Assembly (NCBI GenBank): GCA_025352225.1
Contig: JANXTT010000114.1
Location: 1-54,988, forward strand
Reading direction: 5' to 3'
Source of the DNA: Mucilaginibacter sp.
GTDB lineage: Bacteria; Bacteroidota; Bacteroidia; Sphingobacteriales; Sphingobacteriaceae
DNA: 54,988 nt
In this document: piece after piece, positions 1 through 9,282 of the stretch
Layout: each line of letters starts with the position of its first letter
How positions within the stretch are numbered: position 1 is the stretch's first letter
Translations under genes and position numbers: made by a program
The notes under the pieces: model-generated
Told to the model about the DNA's origin: nothing
Databases searched by the model: none
Seen by the model: the letters and a program-made list of their open reading frames with translations, nothing else

Positions 1-1833
1 GATAAAATCCTCCCTATACTTATTCATGGCGATGCATCGGTAGCTGGCCAGGGTATAGTTTACGAGGTTTTGCAAATGTCTAAGCTGGATGGATATCGTA
101 CAGGCGGAACTATCCATTTAATTATCAACAACCAAATAGGCTTTACTACTAATTTTAAAGATGCCCGCTCCAGTACTTACTGTACAGATGTGGCTAAAAC
201 GGTACTATCGCCCGTACTGCACGTAAACGGCGATGATGCAGAGGCATTAGCCTATGTGATTAATATGGCTATGGAGTATCGCCAAACTTTCCACGAGGAT
301 GTGTTTATTGATATTTTATGCTACCGCAGGTTTGGGCACAACGAGGCTGATGAGCCTAAATTTACCCAGCCTATACTCTATAAAGCAATAGAATCGCACC
401 CTAACCCTAGAGAGATCTATAACCAAAAACTATTAGACCAGGGAAGTGTTGGTGCTACACTCGCTGCCGAAATGGAAAAGAGTTTTAAAGCATTATTGCA
501 GGAGAAACTTAACGAGGCAAAATCTGAAGATCGGTTTACCGAAACCAAACCTATGTTTGCGGGTGCCTGGAAAGGTTTACATATAGCCGCCGAAAAGGAA
601 GTTGCCACATTACCGGCTACCGCTATTTCAGAAAAAGAGTTTCTGGCTATTGGTAAAGCCATTACAGAATTACCGGCTGATAAAGAGTTTTTTAAAAAAA
701 TAGAAAAGCTTTTTGATGAGCGTAAAAAAATGGTAAACGAAACCCGTGTTTTTGATTGGGCCATGGGCGAGTTAATAGCGTATGGATCATTGCTAAAAGA
801 AGGTTTTGGTGTAAGGCTAAGCGGCGAGGACGTAAAGAGGGGTACCTTTTCACACCGCCATGCTGTTTTAACACTGCCGGATTCGGAAGAAGAATACACG
901 CCCTTATCCGCTTTAGACACCACAGCTAAATTTGACATTTATAATTCACTGCTTTCGGAGTATGGTGTTTTAGGGTTTGAATATGGGTATGCTTTGGCAG
1001 ATCCTCAAAAACTAACCATTTGGGAAGCTCAGTTTGGCGACTTTTTTAACGGCGCCCAAATTATTGTTGACCAATACGTAGCCAGTGCCGAAACTAAGTG
1101 GCAGCGCGGTAACGGTTTGGTAATGCTATTACCGCATGGTTATGAAGGCCAGGGGCCCGAGCATTCGTCAGCCCGTATTGAGCGTTTTATGGAGCTTTGC
1201 GCTGATAACAACATACAAGTGGTTAATTGCACTACACCGGCTAACTTTTTCCATGTTTTGCGCCGCCAAATGCACCGCGATTTCCGTAAGCCATTAATTA
1301 TTTTTACGCCTAAGAGTTTATTGCGTAACCCGCAGTGCGTATCGCCAATGGCGGATTTTACGCATGGGAAATTCCGCGAGCTGATAGACGATAGCTATGT
1401 AACAGATAAAGACGTTAAACGCGTATTATTCTGCTCTGGTAAAATTTATTACGACCTGCTGGAGAAACAACAAACAGATAAACGTAAAGATGTTGCCATA
1501 GTACGTATAGAGCAACTTTACCCTGCTCCAATACAGCAAATGCAAAAACTTAAAGTTAAATACCCAAGCGCCAAAGATTTTATCTGGGTGCAGGAAGAGC
1601 CTGAAAATATGGGTGCCTGGCCGTATATGTGCCGTAAATTCCGCAAAAATGAGCTGCAGTTGGATGTAATATCCCGTAAGGAAAGCAGCAGTACCGCTAC
1701 AGGGTATGCTAAACAGCACTTATCGCAACAAATGTATATTGTTGGAAAAGCGTTTGATACTGTTGCAGGCGATGGGTTAAAAAAATTAATCAAGAAGACA
1801 ACCGAAAAAATGGCCGAAACCAGTGCCGACTAA
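1..1833 (+). CDS. sucA: 2-oxoglutarate dehydrogenase E1 component, C-terminal part (5' end cut by window)
   Basis: ThDP-dependent decarboxylase of the 2-oxoglutarate dehydrogenase complex (TCA cycle): decarboxylates 2-oxoglutarate and passes the succinyl group to E2. The frame is open from base 1, so 610 residues are present, roughly the last two thirds of a protein usually about 930 aa long. Visible family motifs are HGDASVAGQG near the left edge, followed about 25 residues later by the NN of the ThDP motif, then GHNEADEP, and LLPHGYEGQGPEHSSAR in the C-terminal half. The first ATG inside the window (base 70) is internal, not a start. E2 follows after 21 bp on the same strand, so the two are probably co-transcribed. 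Confidence 0.97.
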   Translation, partial: DKILPILIHGDASVAGQGIVYEVLQMSKLDGYRTGGTIHLIINNQIGFTTNFKDARSSTYCTDVAKTVLSPVLHVNGDDAEALAYVINMAMEYRQTFHEDVFIDILCYRRFGHNEADEPKFTQPILYKAIESHPNPREIYNQKLLDQGSVGATLAAEMEKSFKALLQEKLNEAKSEDRFTETKPMFAGAWKGLHIAAEKEVATLPATAISEKEFLAIGKAITELPADKEFFKKIEKLFDERKKMVNETRVFDWAMGELIAYGSLLKEGFGVRLSGEDVKRGTFSHRHAVLTLPDSEEEYTPLSALDTTAKFDIYNSLLSEYGVLGFEYGYALADPQKLTIWEAQFGDFFNGAQIIVDQYVASAETKWQRGNGLVMLLPHGYEGQGPEHSSARIERFMELCADNNIQVVNCTTPANFFHVLRRQMHRDFRKPLIIFTPKSLLRNPQCVSPMADFTHGKFRELIDDSYVTDKDVKRVLFCSGKIYYDLLEKQQTDKRKDVAIVRIEQLYPAPIQQMQKLKVKYPSAKDFIWVQEEPENMGAWPYMCRKFRKNELQLDVISRKESSSTATGYAKQHLSQQMYIVGKAFDTVAGDGLKKLIKKTTEKMAETSAD

Positions 1834-1854
1834 TCTGTTATACTACATAAAATT

Positions 1855-3402
1855 ATGAGTTTAGAAATCAAAGTTCCGCCAGTAGGCGAATCAATTACAG
1901 AAGTTACTTTATCACGTTGGATAAAAAAAGATGGTGATACAGTGGAGATGGATGAAGTGATTGCCGAATTAGAATCAGATAAAGCTACGTTTGAGCTAAC
2001 AGCCGAGCAAGCCGGAACTTTAAAAACAATCGCCAAAGAAGGTGATACGATACCTGTTGGAGCCGTAGTATGTTCTATAGAAGATGGTGGCACCGCGGGC
2101 GTAAAAGAAGTATCACCAGCAGTTGCAGCTAACAACTCGGCTACAGCAGTTGCACCAGCACCAGTAGCAGCCTCTAATTCAAAATCTATAGAAGTTAAAG
2201 TACCTGCTGTGGGCGAATCCATAACAGAGGTAGTTTTATCACGATGGATAAAAAAAGATGGCGACGTTGTAGCCATGGACGAAGTTATAGCCGAACTGGA
2301 ATCGGACAAAGCTACATTTGAGCTTACCGCAGAGCAAGCCGGAACTTTAAAAACTATTGCCAAAGAAGGCGATACCTTAGCCATAGGTGCTGTAGTTTGC
2401 AGCATTGCCGCAGGTAGTGGAGCAGCGGTAACTGCAACGCCAATTGCAGTGGCAGCAGCCAGCCAGGCAGTTGCACAGCCGGTATTTACAGATAAAAATT
2501 ATGCATCGGGCACGCCATCGCCCGCGGCAGGCAAAATATTGGCCGAAAAGGGAATTGACCCCCAAGCGGTTACAGGCAACGGGGTTAATGGAAGAATAAC
2601 CAAGGAAGATGCGTTGAAAGCAGAACTAGCGGCAACCCCGCAAGTTGCAAAGCCCCAAACTAAGCCAGTTTCGGCACCTGTACAGGTTGCTGTTGCAGGT
2701 AGCCGTAACGAGCGTCGCGAGAAAATGACATCGTTGCGTAAAACCATTGCAAAACGTTTGGTTGCGGTTAAAAACGAAACCGCCATGTTAACCACCTTCA
2801 ACGAGGTAGATATGGCGCCTATTATGGAACTCCGCAGCAAATACAAAGATAAATTTAAAGAAAAACATGGCGTAGGCTTAGGCTTTATGTCGTTTTTTAC
2901 CAAAGCTGTATGCGAAGCATTGAAAGACTGGCCTGCCGTAGGCGCGCGTATCGAAGGTGAAGAAATTGTTTATAGTGATTTTGCCGATATTTCCATCGCG
3001 GTATCAGCACCTAAAGGTTTGGTGGTTCCTATCATTCGTAATGCAAGTAGCATGAGTTTGGCCGAAATTGAAAAGGCTGTAGTTACACTTGCAGGTAAAG
3101 CCCGCGAAAACAAGCTTACCATTGAAGATATGACCGGGGGCACCTTTACAATTACCAATGGTGGCGTTTTTGGTTCAATGATGTCAACCCCTATTATTAA
3201 TTCGCCGCAATCGGCCATATTAGGCATGCATAACATTGTTGAACGCCCTGTTGCAGTAAACGGACAGGTGGTTATCCGCCCGATGATGTACCTGGCCCTA
3301 TCTTATGATCATCGTGTTATTGACGGCCGCGAGTCGGTTAGTTTCCTGGTAAGGGTTAAGCAATTGTTAGAAGATCCCGCCCGGTTGTTGCTAGGCGTTT
3401 AG
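1855..3402 (+). CDS. sucB: Dihydrolipoyllysine-residue succinyltransferase (E2 of 2-oxoglutarate dehydrogenase) with two lipoyl domains
   Basis: E2 core of the 2-oxoglutarate dehydrogenase complex; moves succinyl from E1 to CoA via a lipoyl lysine. Domains in order: lipoyl domain 1 (about residues 3-77, lipoyl-Lys 43 in ESDKATF), Ala/Pro linker, lipoyl domain 2 (about 112-186, Lys 152 in the same motif), linker, peripheral subunit-binding domain (about 220-255, [14 protein letters not shown]), linker, catalytic domain from about 285 with [10 protein letters not shown] near the C-terminus holding the active-site His and Asp. At 515 aa it is about 100 aa longer than the usual one-lipoyl SucB, and the extra length is the second lipoyl domain. 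A strong hairpin terminator follows the stop. Confidence 0.97.
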   Translation: MSLEIKVPPVGESITEVTLSRWIKKDGDTVEMDEVIAELESDKATFELTAEQAGTLKTIAKEGDTIPVGAVVCSIEDGGTAGVKEVSPAVAANNSATAVAPAPVAASNSKSIEVKVPAVGESITEVVLSRWIKKDGDVVAMDEVIAELESDKATFELTAEQAGTLKTIAKEGDTLAIGAVVCSIAAGSGAAVTATPIAVAAASQAVAQPVFTDKNYASGTPSPAAGKILAEKGIDPQAVTGNGVNGRITKEDALKAELAATPQVAKPQTKPVSAPVQVAVAGSRNERREKMTSLRKTIAKRLVAVKNETAMLTTFNEVDMAPIMELRSKYKDKFKEKHGVGLGFMSFFTKAVCEALKDWPAVGARIEGEEIVYSDFADISIAVSAPKGLVVPIIRNASSMSLAEIEKAVVTLAGKARENKLTIEDMTGGTFTITNGGVFGSMMSTPIINSPQSAILGMHNIVERPVAVNGQVVIRPMMYLALSYDHRVIDGRESVSFLVRVKQLLEDPARLLLGV

Positions 3403-3410
3403 ATATTTTG

Positions 3411-3438
3411 AAAACCCGGTTTATCCGGGTTTTTTTTA
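3411..3438 (+). terminator. Rho-independent terminator after sucAB
   Basis: Perfect 9-bp stem AAAACCCGG / CCGGGTTTT with a 6-nt loop, running directly into eight T residues, 8 bases after the sucB stop codon. Confidence 0.9.
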
Positions 3439-3454
3439 TAATATTGAAGATCAG

Positions 3455-3979
3455 ATGAAAAGCAAATACAGGATACATATACTTATAGCGTTGCTTGTAA
3501 TAGTAGCCGTACTCTGTATTTACATGATCGTATATCAATCGTATCATCAATACGGAATTGCAATAGCTTCGTTATGTGTTCTTTTGTTGTTTCTGTCAAT
3601 ATTAAGTCTTCAATATCTGTTGATTAATACTGTGCCGGGATCATTCTGGACCTATAATATACGTGCATTAACTGTTATACTATTAATGTTTCCTTTTGTT
3701 TATTTATTAATCAAATATGAAAATAAATATGAGGAACGTGAATTAAAATCGCACGGTATAATTGCGTCAGTCGTTGTTTCATCTACTTACGTAAACAGGT
3801 CTAAAGGAAGGCTAACCTATTTTGCTGTTTATCAATATACCGTTAATGGGCAGGCTTATACTCATAAAATAGGTAACCGAAATGACATTTATAAAAGAGG
3901 AGACTCTGTTAAAATTATCTACTCTGCTGAGCATCCTAATATTAATAAAATTATTGGCTATGAGAAAATTAAAGACTAA
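3455..3979 (+). CDS. Hypothetical membrane protein (DUF3592-like C-terminal half)
   Basis: Unrecognised 174-aa protein. The first half holds three hydrophobic segments (about residues 7-27, 33-54 and 63-87), suggesting three membrane spans. The second half is soluble and contains SHGIIASVVVSS and VKIIYSAEHPNINKI, which resemble the region in DUF3592-type proteins where a small beta domain precedes a 'Y-x-P-x-x-P'-like end. That resemblance is weak and from memory. It lies just after the sucAB terminator and is followed by 144 bp containing the next promoter, so it is probably transcribed alone. Function unknown. Confidence 0.7.
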   Translation: MKSKYRIHILIALLVIVAVLCIYMIVYQSYHQYGIAIASLCVLLLFLSILSLQYLLINTVPGSFWTYNIRALTVILLMFPFVYLLIKYENKYEERELKSHGIIASVVVSSTYVNRSKGRLTYFAVYQYTVNGQAYTHKIGNRNDIYKRGDSVKIIYSAEHPNINKIIGYEKIKD

Positions 3980-4058
3980 TTACTTATCATAAGCATCAGT
4001 ATCGTTCTATAAACAACCATCAATAGGCTTCGTAATAACAAAATTTTTTTAAATAAAA

Positions 4059-4090
4059 TTTGCGAAACCAATTAGTTGCGTATATATTTG
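4059..4090 (+). promoter_or_regulatory. Bacteroidota-type promoter for the DoxX/ArsR operon
   Basis: TTTG at 4059-4062 and TATATTTG at 4083-4090 are separated by 20 bp, an exact match to the Bacteroidota consensus TTTG-N19-21-TAnnTTTG. It sits 33 bp before the DoxX start codon. Confidence 0.85.
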
Positions 4091-4103
4091 CAACCAGTTA
4101 GTT
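4066..4103 (+). promoter_or_regulatory. Double operator-like repeat AACCARTTAGTT around the DoxX promoter
   Basis: Two 12-mers, AACCAATTAGTT (4066-4077) and AACCAGTTAGTT (4092-4103), agree at 11 of 12 positions and start 26 bp apart. The first lies in the spacer between the -33 and -7 boxes; the second lies just after the -7 box, about where transcription starts. Each is itself nearly palindromic (AAC-AATT-GTT type). This is the usual place for repressor sites. The ArsR-family regulator encoded in the same operon is the obvious candidate to bind, which is an inference. Confidence 0.65.
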
Positions 4104-4123
4104 TCACATTTAAATAAATTATC

Positions 4124-4504
4124 ATGAAAAGTAAAATTCTCTTTGTTTTATGTTTGCTGGCAGGCCTGATGTTCATCAACGCGGGTTTAGACAAATTTTT
4201 TCATTATATGCCGATGCCAAAGGAAATGCCGGCGAAAATGTTGAAAGCTGGAATGGCATTTAAAGAAATTGGATGGCTGATGCCACTGGTTGGTGCAGCA
4301 GAGATTCTTGGCGGTTTGCTGCTGATCATCCCCAGAACCAGGGCACTTGGCGCTATTGTTATCGTACCTGTTTTAACGGGCATTTTGCTTGCAAACATTA
4401 GTATGGCTCCATCGGGTTTACCTCTCGTATTTGCATTGATCGCAATTATTGTTTGGGTGATTATTGACAATTGGGAAAAATACCTGCCCATGGTAAAGAA
4501 ATAA
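4124..4504 (+). CDS. DoxX family membrane protein
   Basis: 126-aa integral membrane protein with four hydrophobic segments (about residues 4-23, 50-69, 74-94 and 98-117). The N-terminal pattern FINAGLDKFFHY and the later GAAEILGGLLLIIP are typical of the DoxX/DoxD-like family. Family members are small quinone- or thiosulfate-linked or otherwise uncharacterised membrane proteins often found with stress genes, so no substrate can be assigned. It is first in a run with an ArsR-type regulator (55 bp downstream) and two AHSA1-like proteins, behind a consensus promoter with two operator-like repeats. Confidence 0.88.
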   Translation: MKSKILFVLCLLAGLMFINAGLDKFFHYMPMPKEMPAKMLKAGMAFKEIGWLMPLVGAAEILGGLLLIIPRTRALGAIVIVPVLTGILLANISMAPSGLPLVFALIAIIVWVIIDNWEKYLPMVKK

Positions 4505-4559
4505 TTTAATTATTACTGTGCTTAATCGTCATAACTCAGCCAGTAAATAAAATACTTTA

Positions 4560-4880
4560 ATGAGAAGAGATATTTTTCAAGCCATAGCAGATCCTACACG
4601 GCGGGCCATCATCGCTTTAATTGCCATACAGGCAATGACGCCCAATGCTATCGCCTTGCATTTTGATACCACCCGGCAGGCAATCTCAAAACATTTGCGG
4701 GTTTTAACGGAATGCGAACTGGTGAAACAGCAACACCAGGGCCGGGAAATATACTATCAACTTGAAATTGACAAAATTAAAGAAATAGACAAGTGGCTGG
4801 AGCAGTTCCGCAAAATTTGGGAAACTCGCTTCCTCCAACTCGACGACCTTTTATCAACGCTAAAAAAACAAAAAAAATGA
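4560..4880 (+). CDS. ArsR/SmtB-family (SdpR-like) HTH transcriptional regulator
   Basis: 106-aa winged-helix regulator. It opens with MRRDIFQAIADPTRRAII, typical of the SdpR-like ArsR subgroup, and has the recognition helix in TRQAISKHLRVL (about residues 38-49), followed by a wing with QGREIYYQ. No metal-binding ELCVCDL-type motif is seen, so it is unlikely to be a metal sensor. Its TGA overlaps the ATG of the next gene (ATGA, 4877-4880), so translation is coupled to an AHSA1-type protein, a common partnership for this subgroup. It may act on the repeats at 4066-4103. Confidence 0.93.
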   Translation: MRRDIFQAIADPTRRAIIALIAIQAMTPNAIALHFDTTRQAISKHLRVLTECELVKQQHQGREIYYQLEIDKIKEIDKWLEQFRKIWETRFLQLDDLLSTLKKQKK

Positions 4881-5380
4881 AACACAATTTGCACTTCGAC
4901 TTCATTGCTGATAAGGCAAAAAATACGCTGACTGTCAGACGTGAGTTTTTGGCCGGCCGGCAATTGGTGTGGGACTGTTACACAAAAAGTGAATTGTTGG
5001 ACCGATGGTTTTCTCCCAAACCGCTAACCACCAAGACAAAATCAATGGACTTTCGTGATGGTGGACATTGGCACTATGCGATGGTAGAACCAAATGGCAC
5101 AGAATACTGGGGCTGGACAGACTATCGAAAAATCAAACCCATTGATTATTACACATCATCAGATGCATTCAGTAACGCAGAAGGTGAAATAAATAATGAC
5201 CTGCCCCGCGCAGAGTGGTTAGTGACATTTACCGACAAAGGCGAAAACGCTATGGTAGAATCTATTATCACCTACAAATCCCTTTCGGATCTGGAAGCTG
5301 TTGTTCAGATGGGTCTGGAACAGGGAACGATGGCAACACTTGAAAAACTTGATGAGCTGTTATTAATCTTAAAAAAGTAA
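4877..5380 (+). CDS. SRPBCC / AHSA1 domain protein
   Basis: 167-aa START-like (SRPBCC) protein of the activator-of-Hsp90-ATPase C-terminal (AHSA1) family, which forms a hydrophobic cavity; ligand unknown. Family signs are LVWDCYTKSELLDRWFSP near the N-terminus and the long C-terminal helix GTMATLEKLDELLLIL. The start at 4877 is preferred over an in-frame ATG at 4793 because that one lies inside the ArsR gene and would add 28 residues unlike the family. The ATGA overlap supports coupling to the regulator. A second AHSA1-like gene follows after 2 bp. Confidence 0.9.
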   Translation: MKHNLHFDFIADKAKNTLTVRREFLAGRQLVWDCYTKSELLDRWFSPKPLTTKTKSMDFRDGGHWHYAMVEPNGTEYWGWTDYRKIKPIDYYTSSDAFSNAEGEINNDLPRAEWLVTFTDKGENAMVESIITYKSLSDLEAVVQMGLEQGTMATLEKLDELLLILKK

Positions 5381-5382
5381 GC

Positions 5383-5796
5383 ATGAACAACAAGATCACT
5401 ATTACCAACCATGTACATGCAGAGGTAAAAAAAGTATGGGATAATTATACCGATCCTGAACACATCGTAAAATGGAATTTTGCCGACCCTTCCTGGAAAT
5501 GCCCTTCAGCGTCGAATGATATGCGGGTAGGTGGAAAGTATTCGGCCAGAATGGAAGCTAAAGACGGAAGCTTTGGTTTTGACTTTGAGGCTATCTACGA
5601 TGAAGTTATTGATGGTAAGAAATTTACCTATACCATGCCAGACGGCAGACAAGTAACCGTTCTTTTTAATGAAAATGGCAGCCAAACCGATATTGTCATA
5701 ACGTTTGATCCAGAAGGGCAAAACTCCATTGAAATACAAAAAAATGGTTGGCAAGCAATACTTGATAACTTTAAAAAATACACCGAAACGGCCTAA
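5383..5796 (+). CDS. SRPBCC / AHSA1 domain protein
   Basis: 137-aa START-like protein of the AHSA1 family. Signs are VWDNYTDPEHIVKWNFADPSW at the N-terminus, GGKYSARMEAKDGSFGFDF in the central sheet, and a C-terminal helix NGWQAILDNFKKYTE. It starts two bases after the stop of another AHSA1-like gene, but the two are not close copies. Together with the ArsR-type regulator they form an SdpR-like regulator/SRPBCC module. The exact ligand or role is unknown. Confidence 0.9.
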   Translation: MNNKITITNHVHAEVKKVWDNYTDPEHIVKWNFADPSWKCPSASNDMRVGGKYSARMEAKDGSFGFDFEAIYDEVIDGKKFTYTMPDGRQVTVLFNENGSQTDIVITFDPEGQNSIEIQKNGWQAILDNFKKYTETA

Positions 5797-5818
5797 GGGC
5801 TACCGTCTAAGTACAATT

Positions 5819-7537
5819 ATGCAGGCATCGATCAACGATAAATCAAGTTCAAACAAATCCATCTGGTATTTTTTGTTGTTTTGGACGGTGCTGAACGCGA
5901 TTCAATCATACACCCTTGAAGTGCATGGCGATGAAGCATATTATTGGATGTATTCCCGGTTTTTAGACTGGGGGTATTTTGATCATCCGCCCATGGTGGC
6001 TGTTTTTATCCGGATAGGGGATAGTTTAATGCACAACGAGCTAGGCTTGCGTTTGCTTACGGTAATTACCAATTCATGTTCTTTATACCTGCTATCGCTC
6101 ATCTTAAAAAAATACGCGGTTGAGGCTAAATGGTTTATTGTGGTTGCCTCGGGGTTGTTCATTTTTCATATGTATGGTTTTACCACCACGCCCGATTCGC
6201 CCTTGTTGTTTTTTACCGTGTTGTTCTATTATTTCTACCAGAGGTACATTCAACATACCGATCGGTATTTGCCGCTGGTTTTGATGCTTATAACCGCCTG
6301 CTTGTTATACAGTAAATATCATGGCATCCTGGTGATAGGATTTACAGTTTTATCGAACCTGAAACTGCTTAAACGCCCCAGTTTTTGGTTTATAGCCATT
6401 GGGGCGGTGGTACTTTACCTGCCGCATATATTCTGGCAATTTCATCATGATTTCCCTTCTATAAAATATCATTTGTTTGATCGCTCGTCCGACCAATATC
6501 ATTTCGAATTTACCTGGTTATATCCAATAGGCCAGTTGGCAATGGCTGGCCCGCTTATTGGCTGGTTTTTATTTTATAGTGCTTTTAAAGTTAAAATTCA
6601 GGATGTTTTTGTACGCGCGCTGGTAGTAAACTGCATGGGTACGTTCCTGTTTTTTATGTTAAGTACTTTTAAGGGCGAAGTGCAGCTACACTGGACGTTG
6701 ATAGCTTTTGTACCCTTAATAATGCTGGTATTAATCAGCTTTAAGCAACGGGGCAACCCGCCCGGCTGGTTTTATAAGTTAGGGATTGCCAATATCGCTT
6801 TAATCGTGTTTATCCGCATGGCATTATTATTTCAGTTTCCGTTTGTGATGCAAGTTGGCCCGTTGAAAAGCTATTTCGGGTTCAAATCATGGACAGCGCA
6901 GGTGCAAAAGAGGGTAGGCAAGGGGTACGTAATTATCCGGGATGGGTTTCAGGATCCATCTAAATACAATTATTACGGCAACGCTTTAAAGGCCATGTCT
7001 TACGATTCGCGGTATTACCGCAAAACCCAATATGATAGCTGGCCCATTGAAGATAGCCTGCAGCATAAAAGGGTTTTATACCTCGAAGAAAATAAAGAAC
7101 CCGGCTTAACAACAGATTCCATTGTTGATAATTACGACAGAAAATGGTACGGCATGTGGGTAAATGATGTGCGCACCTATCAAAAGGTATTGATAGATGT
7201 CCCGCTTCAAAGCATAAAAACAGCGCCCGGAAAGGCTATAGAAATGACCCTGACCTTGCATAACCCCTATCCGCGGGCAATTGATTTTACTGATTCGGGG
7301 TATACCCACAAAGCTTCATTAATAACCTGCTTTTTCCAGAACGGAGACCTGATTACAGAACAAAAGGCATCTAACGATTTTAACCAAATCAGTTTAAAAC
7401 CCGGGGCGCAGGTTAATTATACGCTTCGTTTTAAGGCCCCCAACGTTAAAGGTAAATACAATTTGCTTTTTTCCATCCGCACGTCGCCATTCCTCGGGGC
7501 AAAAAACAGTGGGCCGGTTAGCGTTGTGGTAGAGTAG
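5819..7537 (+). CDS. Glycosyltransferase family 39 protein (PMT/ArnT-like, GT-C fold)
   Basis: 572-aa polytopic membrane protein. The first long loop carries EVHGDEAYYWMYSRFLDWGY and DHPPM; the DE pair near the N-terminus is the catalytic-type acidic motif of GT39/ArnT enzymes, which transfer a sugar from a lipid-linked donor on the outer face of the inner membrane. About nine to ten hydrophobic helices span residues 15-380, followed by a soluble C-terminal domain (about 400-572) rich in beta structure. The start at 5819 is used because the in-frame ATG at 5705 lies inside the preceding gene. The 22-bp gap suggests co-transcription with the AHSA1 genes. Acceptor unknown. Confidence 0.88.
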   Translation: MQASINDKSSSNKSIWYFLLFWTVLNAIQSYTLEVHGDEAYYWMYSRFLDWGYFDHPPMVAVFIRIGDSLMHNELGLRLLTVITNSCSLYLLSLILKKYAVEAKWFIVVASGLFIFHMYGFTTTPDSPLLFFTVLFYYFYQRYIQHTDRYLPLVLMLITACLLYSKYHGILVIGFTVLSNLKLLKRPSFWFIAIGAVVLYLPHIFWQFHHDFPSIKYHLFDRSSDQYHFEFTWLYPIGQLAMAGPLIGWFLFYSAFKVKIQDVFVRALVVNCMGTFLFFMLSTFKGEVQLHWTLIAFVPLIMLVLISFKQRGNPPGWFYKLGIANIALIVFIRMALLFQFPFVMQVGPLKSYFGFKSWTAQVQKRVGKGYVIIRDGFQDPSKYNYYGNALKAMSYDSRYYRKTQYDSWPIEDSLQHKRVLYLEENKEPGLTTDSIVDNYDRKWYGMWVNDVRTYQKVLIDVPLQSIKTAPGKAIEMTLTLHNPYPRAIDFTDSGYTHKASLITCFFQNGDLITEQKASNDFNQISLKPGAQVNYTLRFKAPNVKGKYNLLFSIRTSPFLGAKNSGPVSVVVE

Positions 7538-7542
7538 CGAGG

Positions 7543-9186
7543 TTATAAATTGGTTTTTATATAATAATTAAACGTGTCTACCTCCAGGTTCTTTTTAGTT
7601 AATCCGGGGATGGCAACGGGTTTAAAATCTGTATCAGGGTTAATAAATTGATACTCGCCGCCTTTAATTTTTATACGTACAGGCATATTAAAACCCTTCA
7701 CATCTGCTACCCAACGGCAAAGCGTTTTGCCGTTTTTAAATTTGAACTGTAATTCGGGCAGGTTTTTGTAACGCAGGTACTGGTCAAATACTTGGGTTAA
7801 ATTAATGGCGGCCTGTTTGTTAATATAATTAACAATATCGGTGGTGGTTACGGTTTGGTGGTAAAAGGTTTTGTTTAATCCACGCAGTATACGTAGCCAT
7901 TTATCATCATCATTAATAATGGCGCGTATCATATTTAACAAGTTGGCCCCTTTATAATACATATCACCCGAACCCAATTGATTAACATTGTAGGCTGCAA
8001 TAATTGGGGCATCGTTCTTTATTTTTTTGCGCACACCATTTATATACTCTTGCCCGGCGCGTTTGCCATACCAGGTTTCTATAAACAACGATTCGGAGTA
8101 GTGGGTAAAGCCTTCGTGTATCCACATATCGGCTTTGTCTTTATCGGTAATGCTATTGCCAAACCATTCGTGCCCGCTTTCGTGTACCACAATAAAATCC
8201 CATTTAAGCCCCCAGCCCGTTCCCGAAAGGTCTATGCCCCGGTAGCCATTCCGGTAGTTATTGCCGTACGCTATGGCGCTTTGGTGTTCCATACCCAAAT
8301 AAGGGGTTTCTACCAGTTTATAGCCATCGGCATAAAAAGGATACGGGCCAAACCAATATTCAAAAGCTTTAAGCATTGGTTTTACATTAGCCTCCAGCTG
8401 TTTGCGGGCTTTCTCAAAATTTTGAGGCAATACCCAATAATCCAACGTTAGTTTACCTTTTTCGCCATTGTACACATCGGCTATATGGGCATAGTTGGCT
8501 ATATTAAGCGTAACATCATAGTTGTTGATAGGATTAGCTACAAACCAGTTATATTGCGTATAGCCGTTATTAAGCTCAATAGTGTTGCGTAAACGGCCGT
8601 TAGAAACATCCTTTAAACCTTTGGGTACGCTTACGCTGATCAGCATACTGTCCACTTCATCGGCGCGCTGGTCTTTATTGGGCCACCAAAGGCTCGCTCC
8701 ATCATCTTCGCAAGCTACAGCAACCCAATCCTTGCCCAGGCTGTCTTTAGCAAACACAAAGCCGCCATCCCATGGGGCAAGTTTGGCTATTTGTGGTTTG
8801 CCCGAATAATAAACGGTAAATTCATCGCGGCTGCCTTTAGTTATAGCTTTTGGGAAAGTAACAAATACCGCGTTATATTCGCGCTTATAAGGGAGGGGCT
8901 GGCCATTATATATTATTTTTTCAAGATTGAGGTTAGCAAACAGATCAAACTGAAGCCTGTCAAAACTGCGGGTTGCAGTAAATTTAAACAGGTTGCTTCC
9001 GCTGATGTATTTATGATCGATGTCAACCTTAACATCTAAATGGTAATAATTAATATCGTAACAAGTGCGTAAAGGCGACAATGTGTTGCCTTGTAAAGAG
9101 TCGGCACGGCTAAAGGGCTGTGCCTGGATGGGTAGCAAACCCATACACAACATTACCACACCTAATATAATACTTAATGGTTTCAT
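7543..9186 (-). CDS. M1 family metallopeptidase (aminopeptidase N-like), exported
   Basis: 547-aa zinc aminopeptidase of family M1. An N-terminal signal peptide (about residues 1-22, ending LLPIQAQP) indicates export. The beta-sheet N-domain (about 40-230) is followed by the thermolysin-like catalytic domain: an exopeptidase motif resembling GAMEN (LGMEHQSA), zinc motif H335-E336-SG-H339, and third ligand Glu358 in WIHEGF. It lacks the long C-terminal HEAT-like domain of E. coli PepN, as is common for short Bacteroidota M1 enzymes. It converges with the GT39 gene (5-bp gap) and diverges from lpdA. Confidence 0.95.
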   Translation of the reverse strand: MKPLSIILGVVMLCMGLLPIQAQPFSRADSLQGNTLSPLRTCYDINYYHLDVKVDIDHKYISGSNLFKFTATRSFDRLQFDLFANLNLEKIIYNGQPLPYKREYNAVFVTFPKAITKGSRDEFTVYYSGKPQIAKLAPWDGGFVFAKDSLGKDWVAVACEDDGASLWWPNKDQRADEVDSMLISVSVPKGLKDVSNGRLRNTIELNNGYTQYNWFVANPINNYDVTLNIANYAHIADVYNGEKGKLTLDYWVLPQNFEKARKQLEANVKPMLKAFEYWFGPYPFYADGYKLVETPYLGMEHQSAIAYGNNYRNGYRGIDLSGTGWGLKWDFIVVHESGHEWFGNSITDKDKADMWIHEGFTHYSESLFIETWYGKRAGQEYINGVRKKIKNDAPIIAAYNVNQLGSGDMYYKGANLLNMIRAIINDDDKWLRILRGLNKTFYHQTVTTTDIVNYINKQAAINLTQVFDQYLRYKNLPELQFKFKNGKTLCRWVADVKGFNMPVRIKIKGGEYQFINPDTDFKPVAIPGLTKKNLEVDTFNYYIKTNL

Positions 9187-9282
9187 AACGTAGCTAAATT
9201 ACATAAAGACAACTAACCCCATCCAATTCTATTAATAATTGTATACAATTTGCTAATAGCATTAAAACTACAAGCAGTTTCA

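Noticed and set aside
417..938. 173-aa minus-strand ORF
   Set aside because: Antisense to sucA, no motif, no regulatory signals.
1830..2405. 191-aa minus-strand ORF with an internal repeat
   Set aside because: It mirrors the duplicated lipoyl domains of sucB on the opposite strand.
4793..4876. Upstream start for the first AHSA1 gene
   Set aside because: Lies inside the ArsR gene in another frame; the ATG at 4877 gives the usual family N-terminus and a coupling ATGA overlap.
7978..8451. 157-aa plus-strand ORF
   Set aside because: Antisense to the M1 peptidase catalytic domain; its hydrophobic look comes from the complementary codons.
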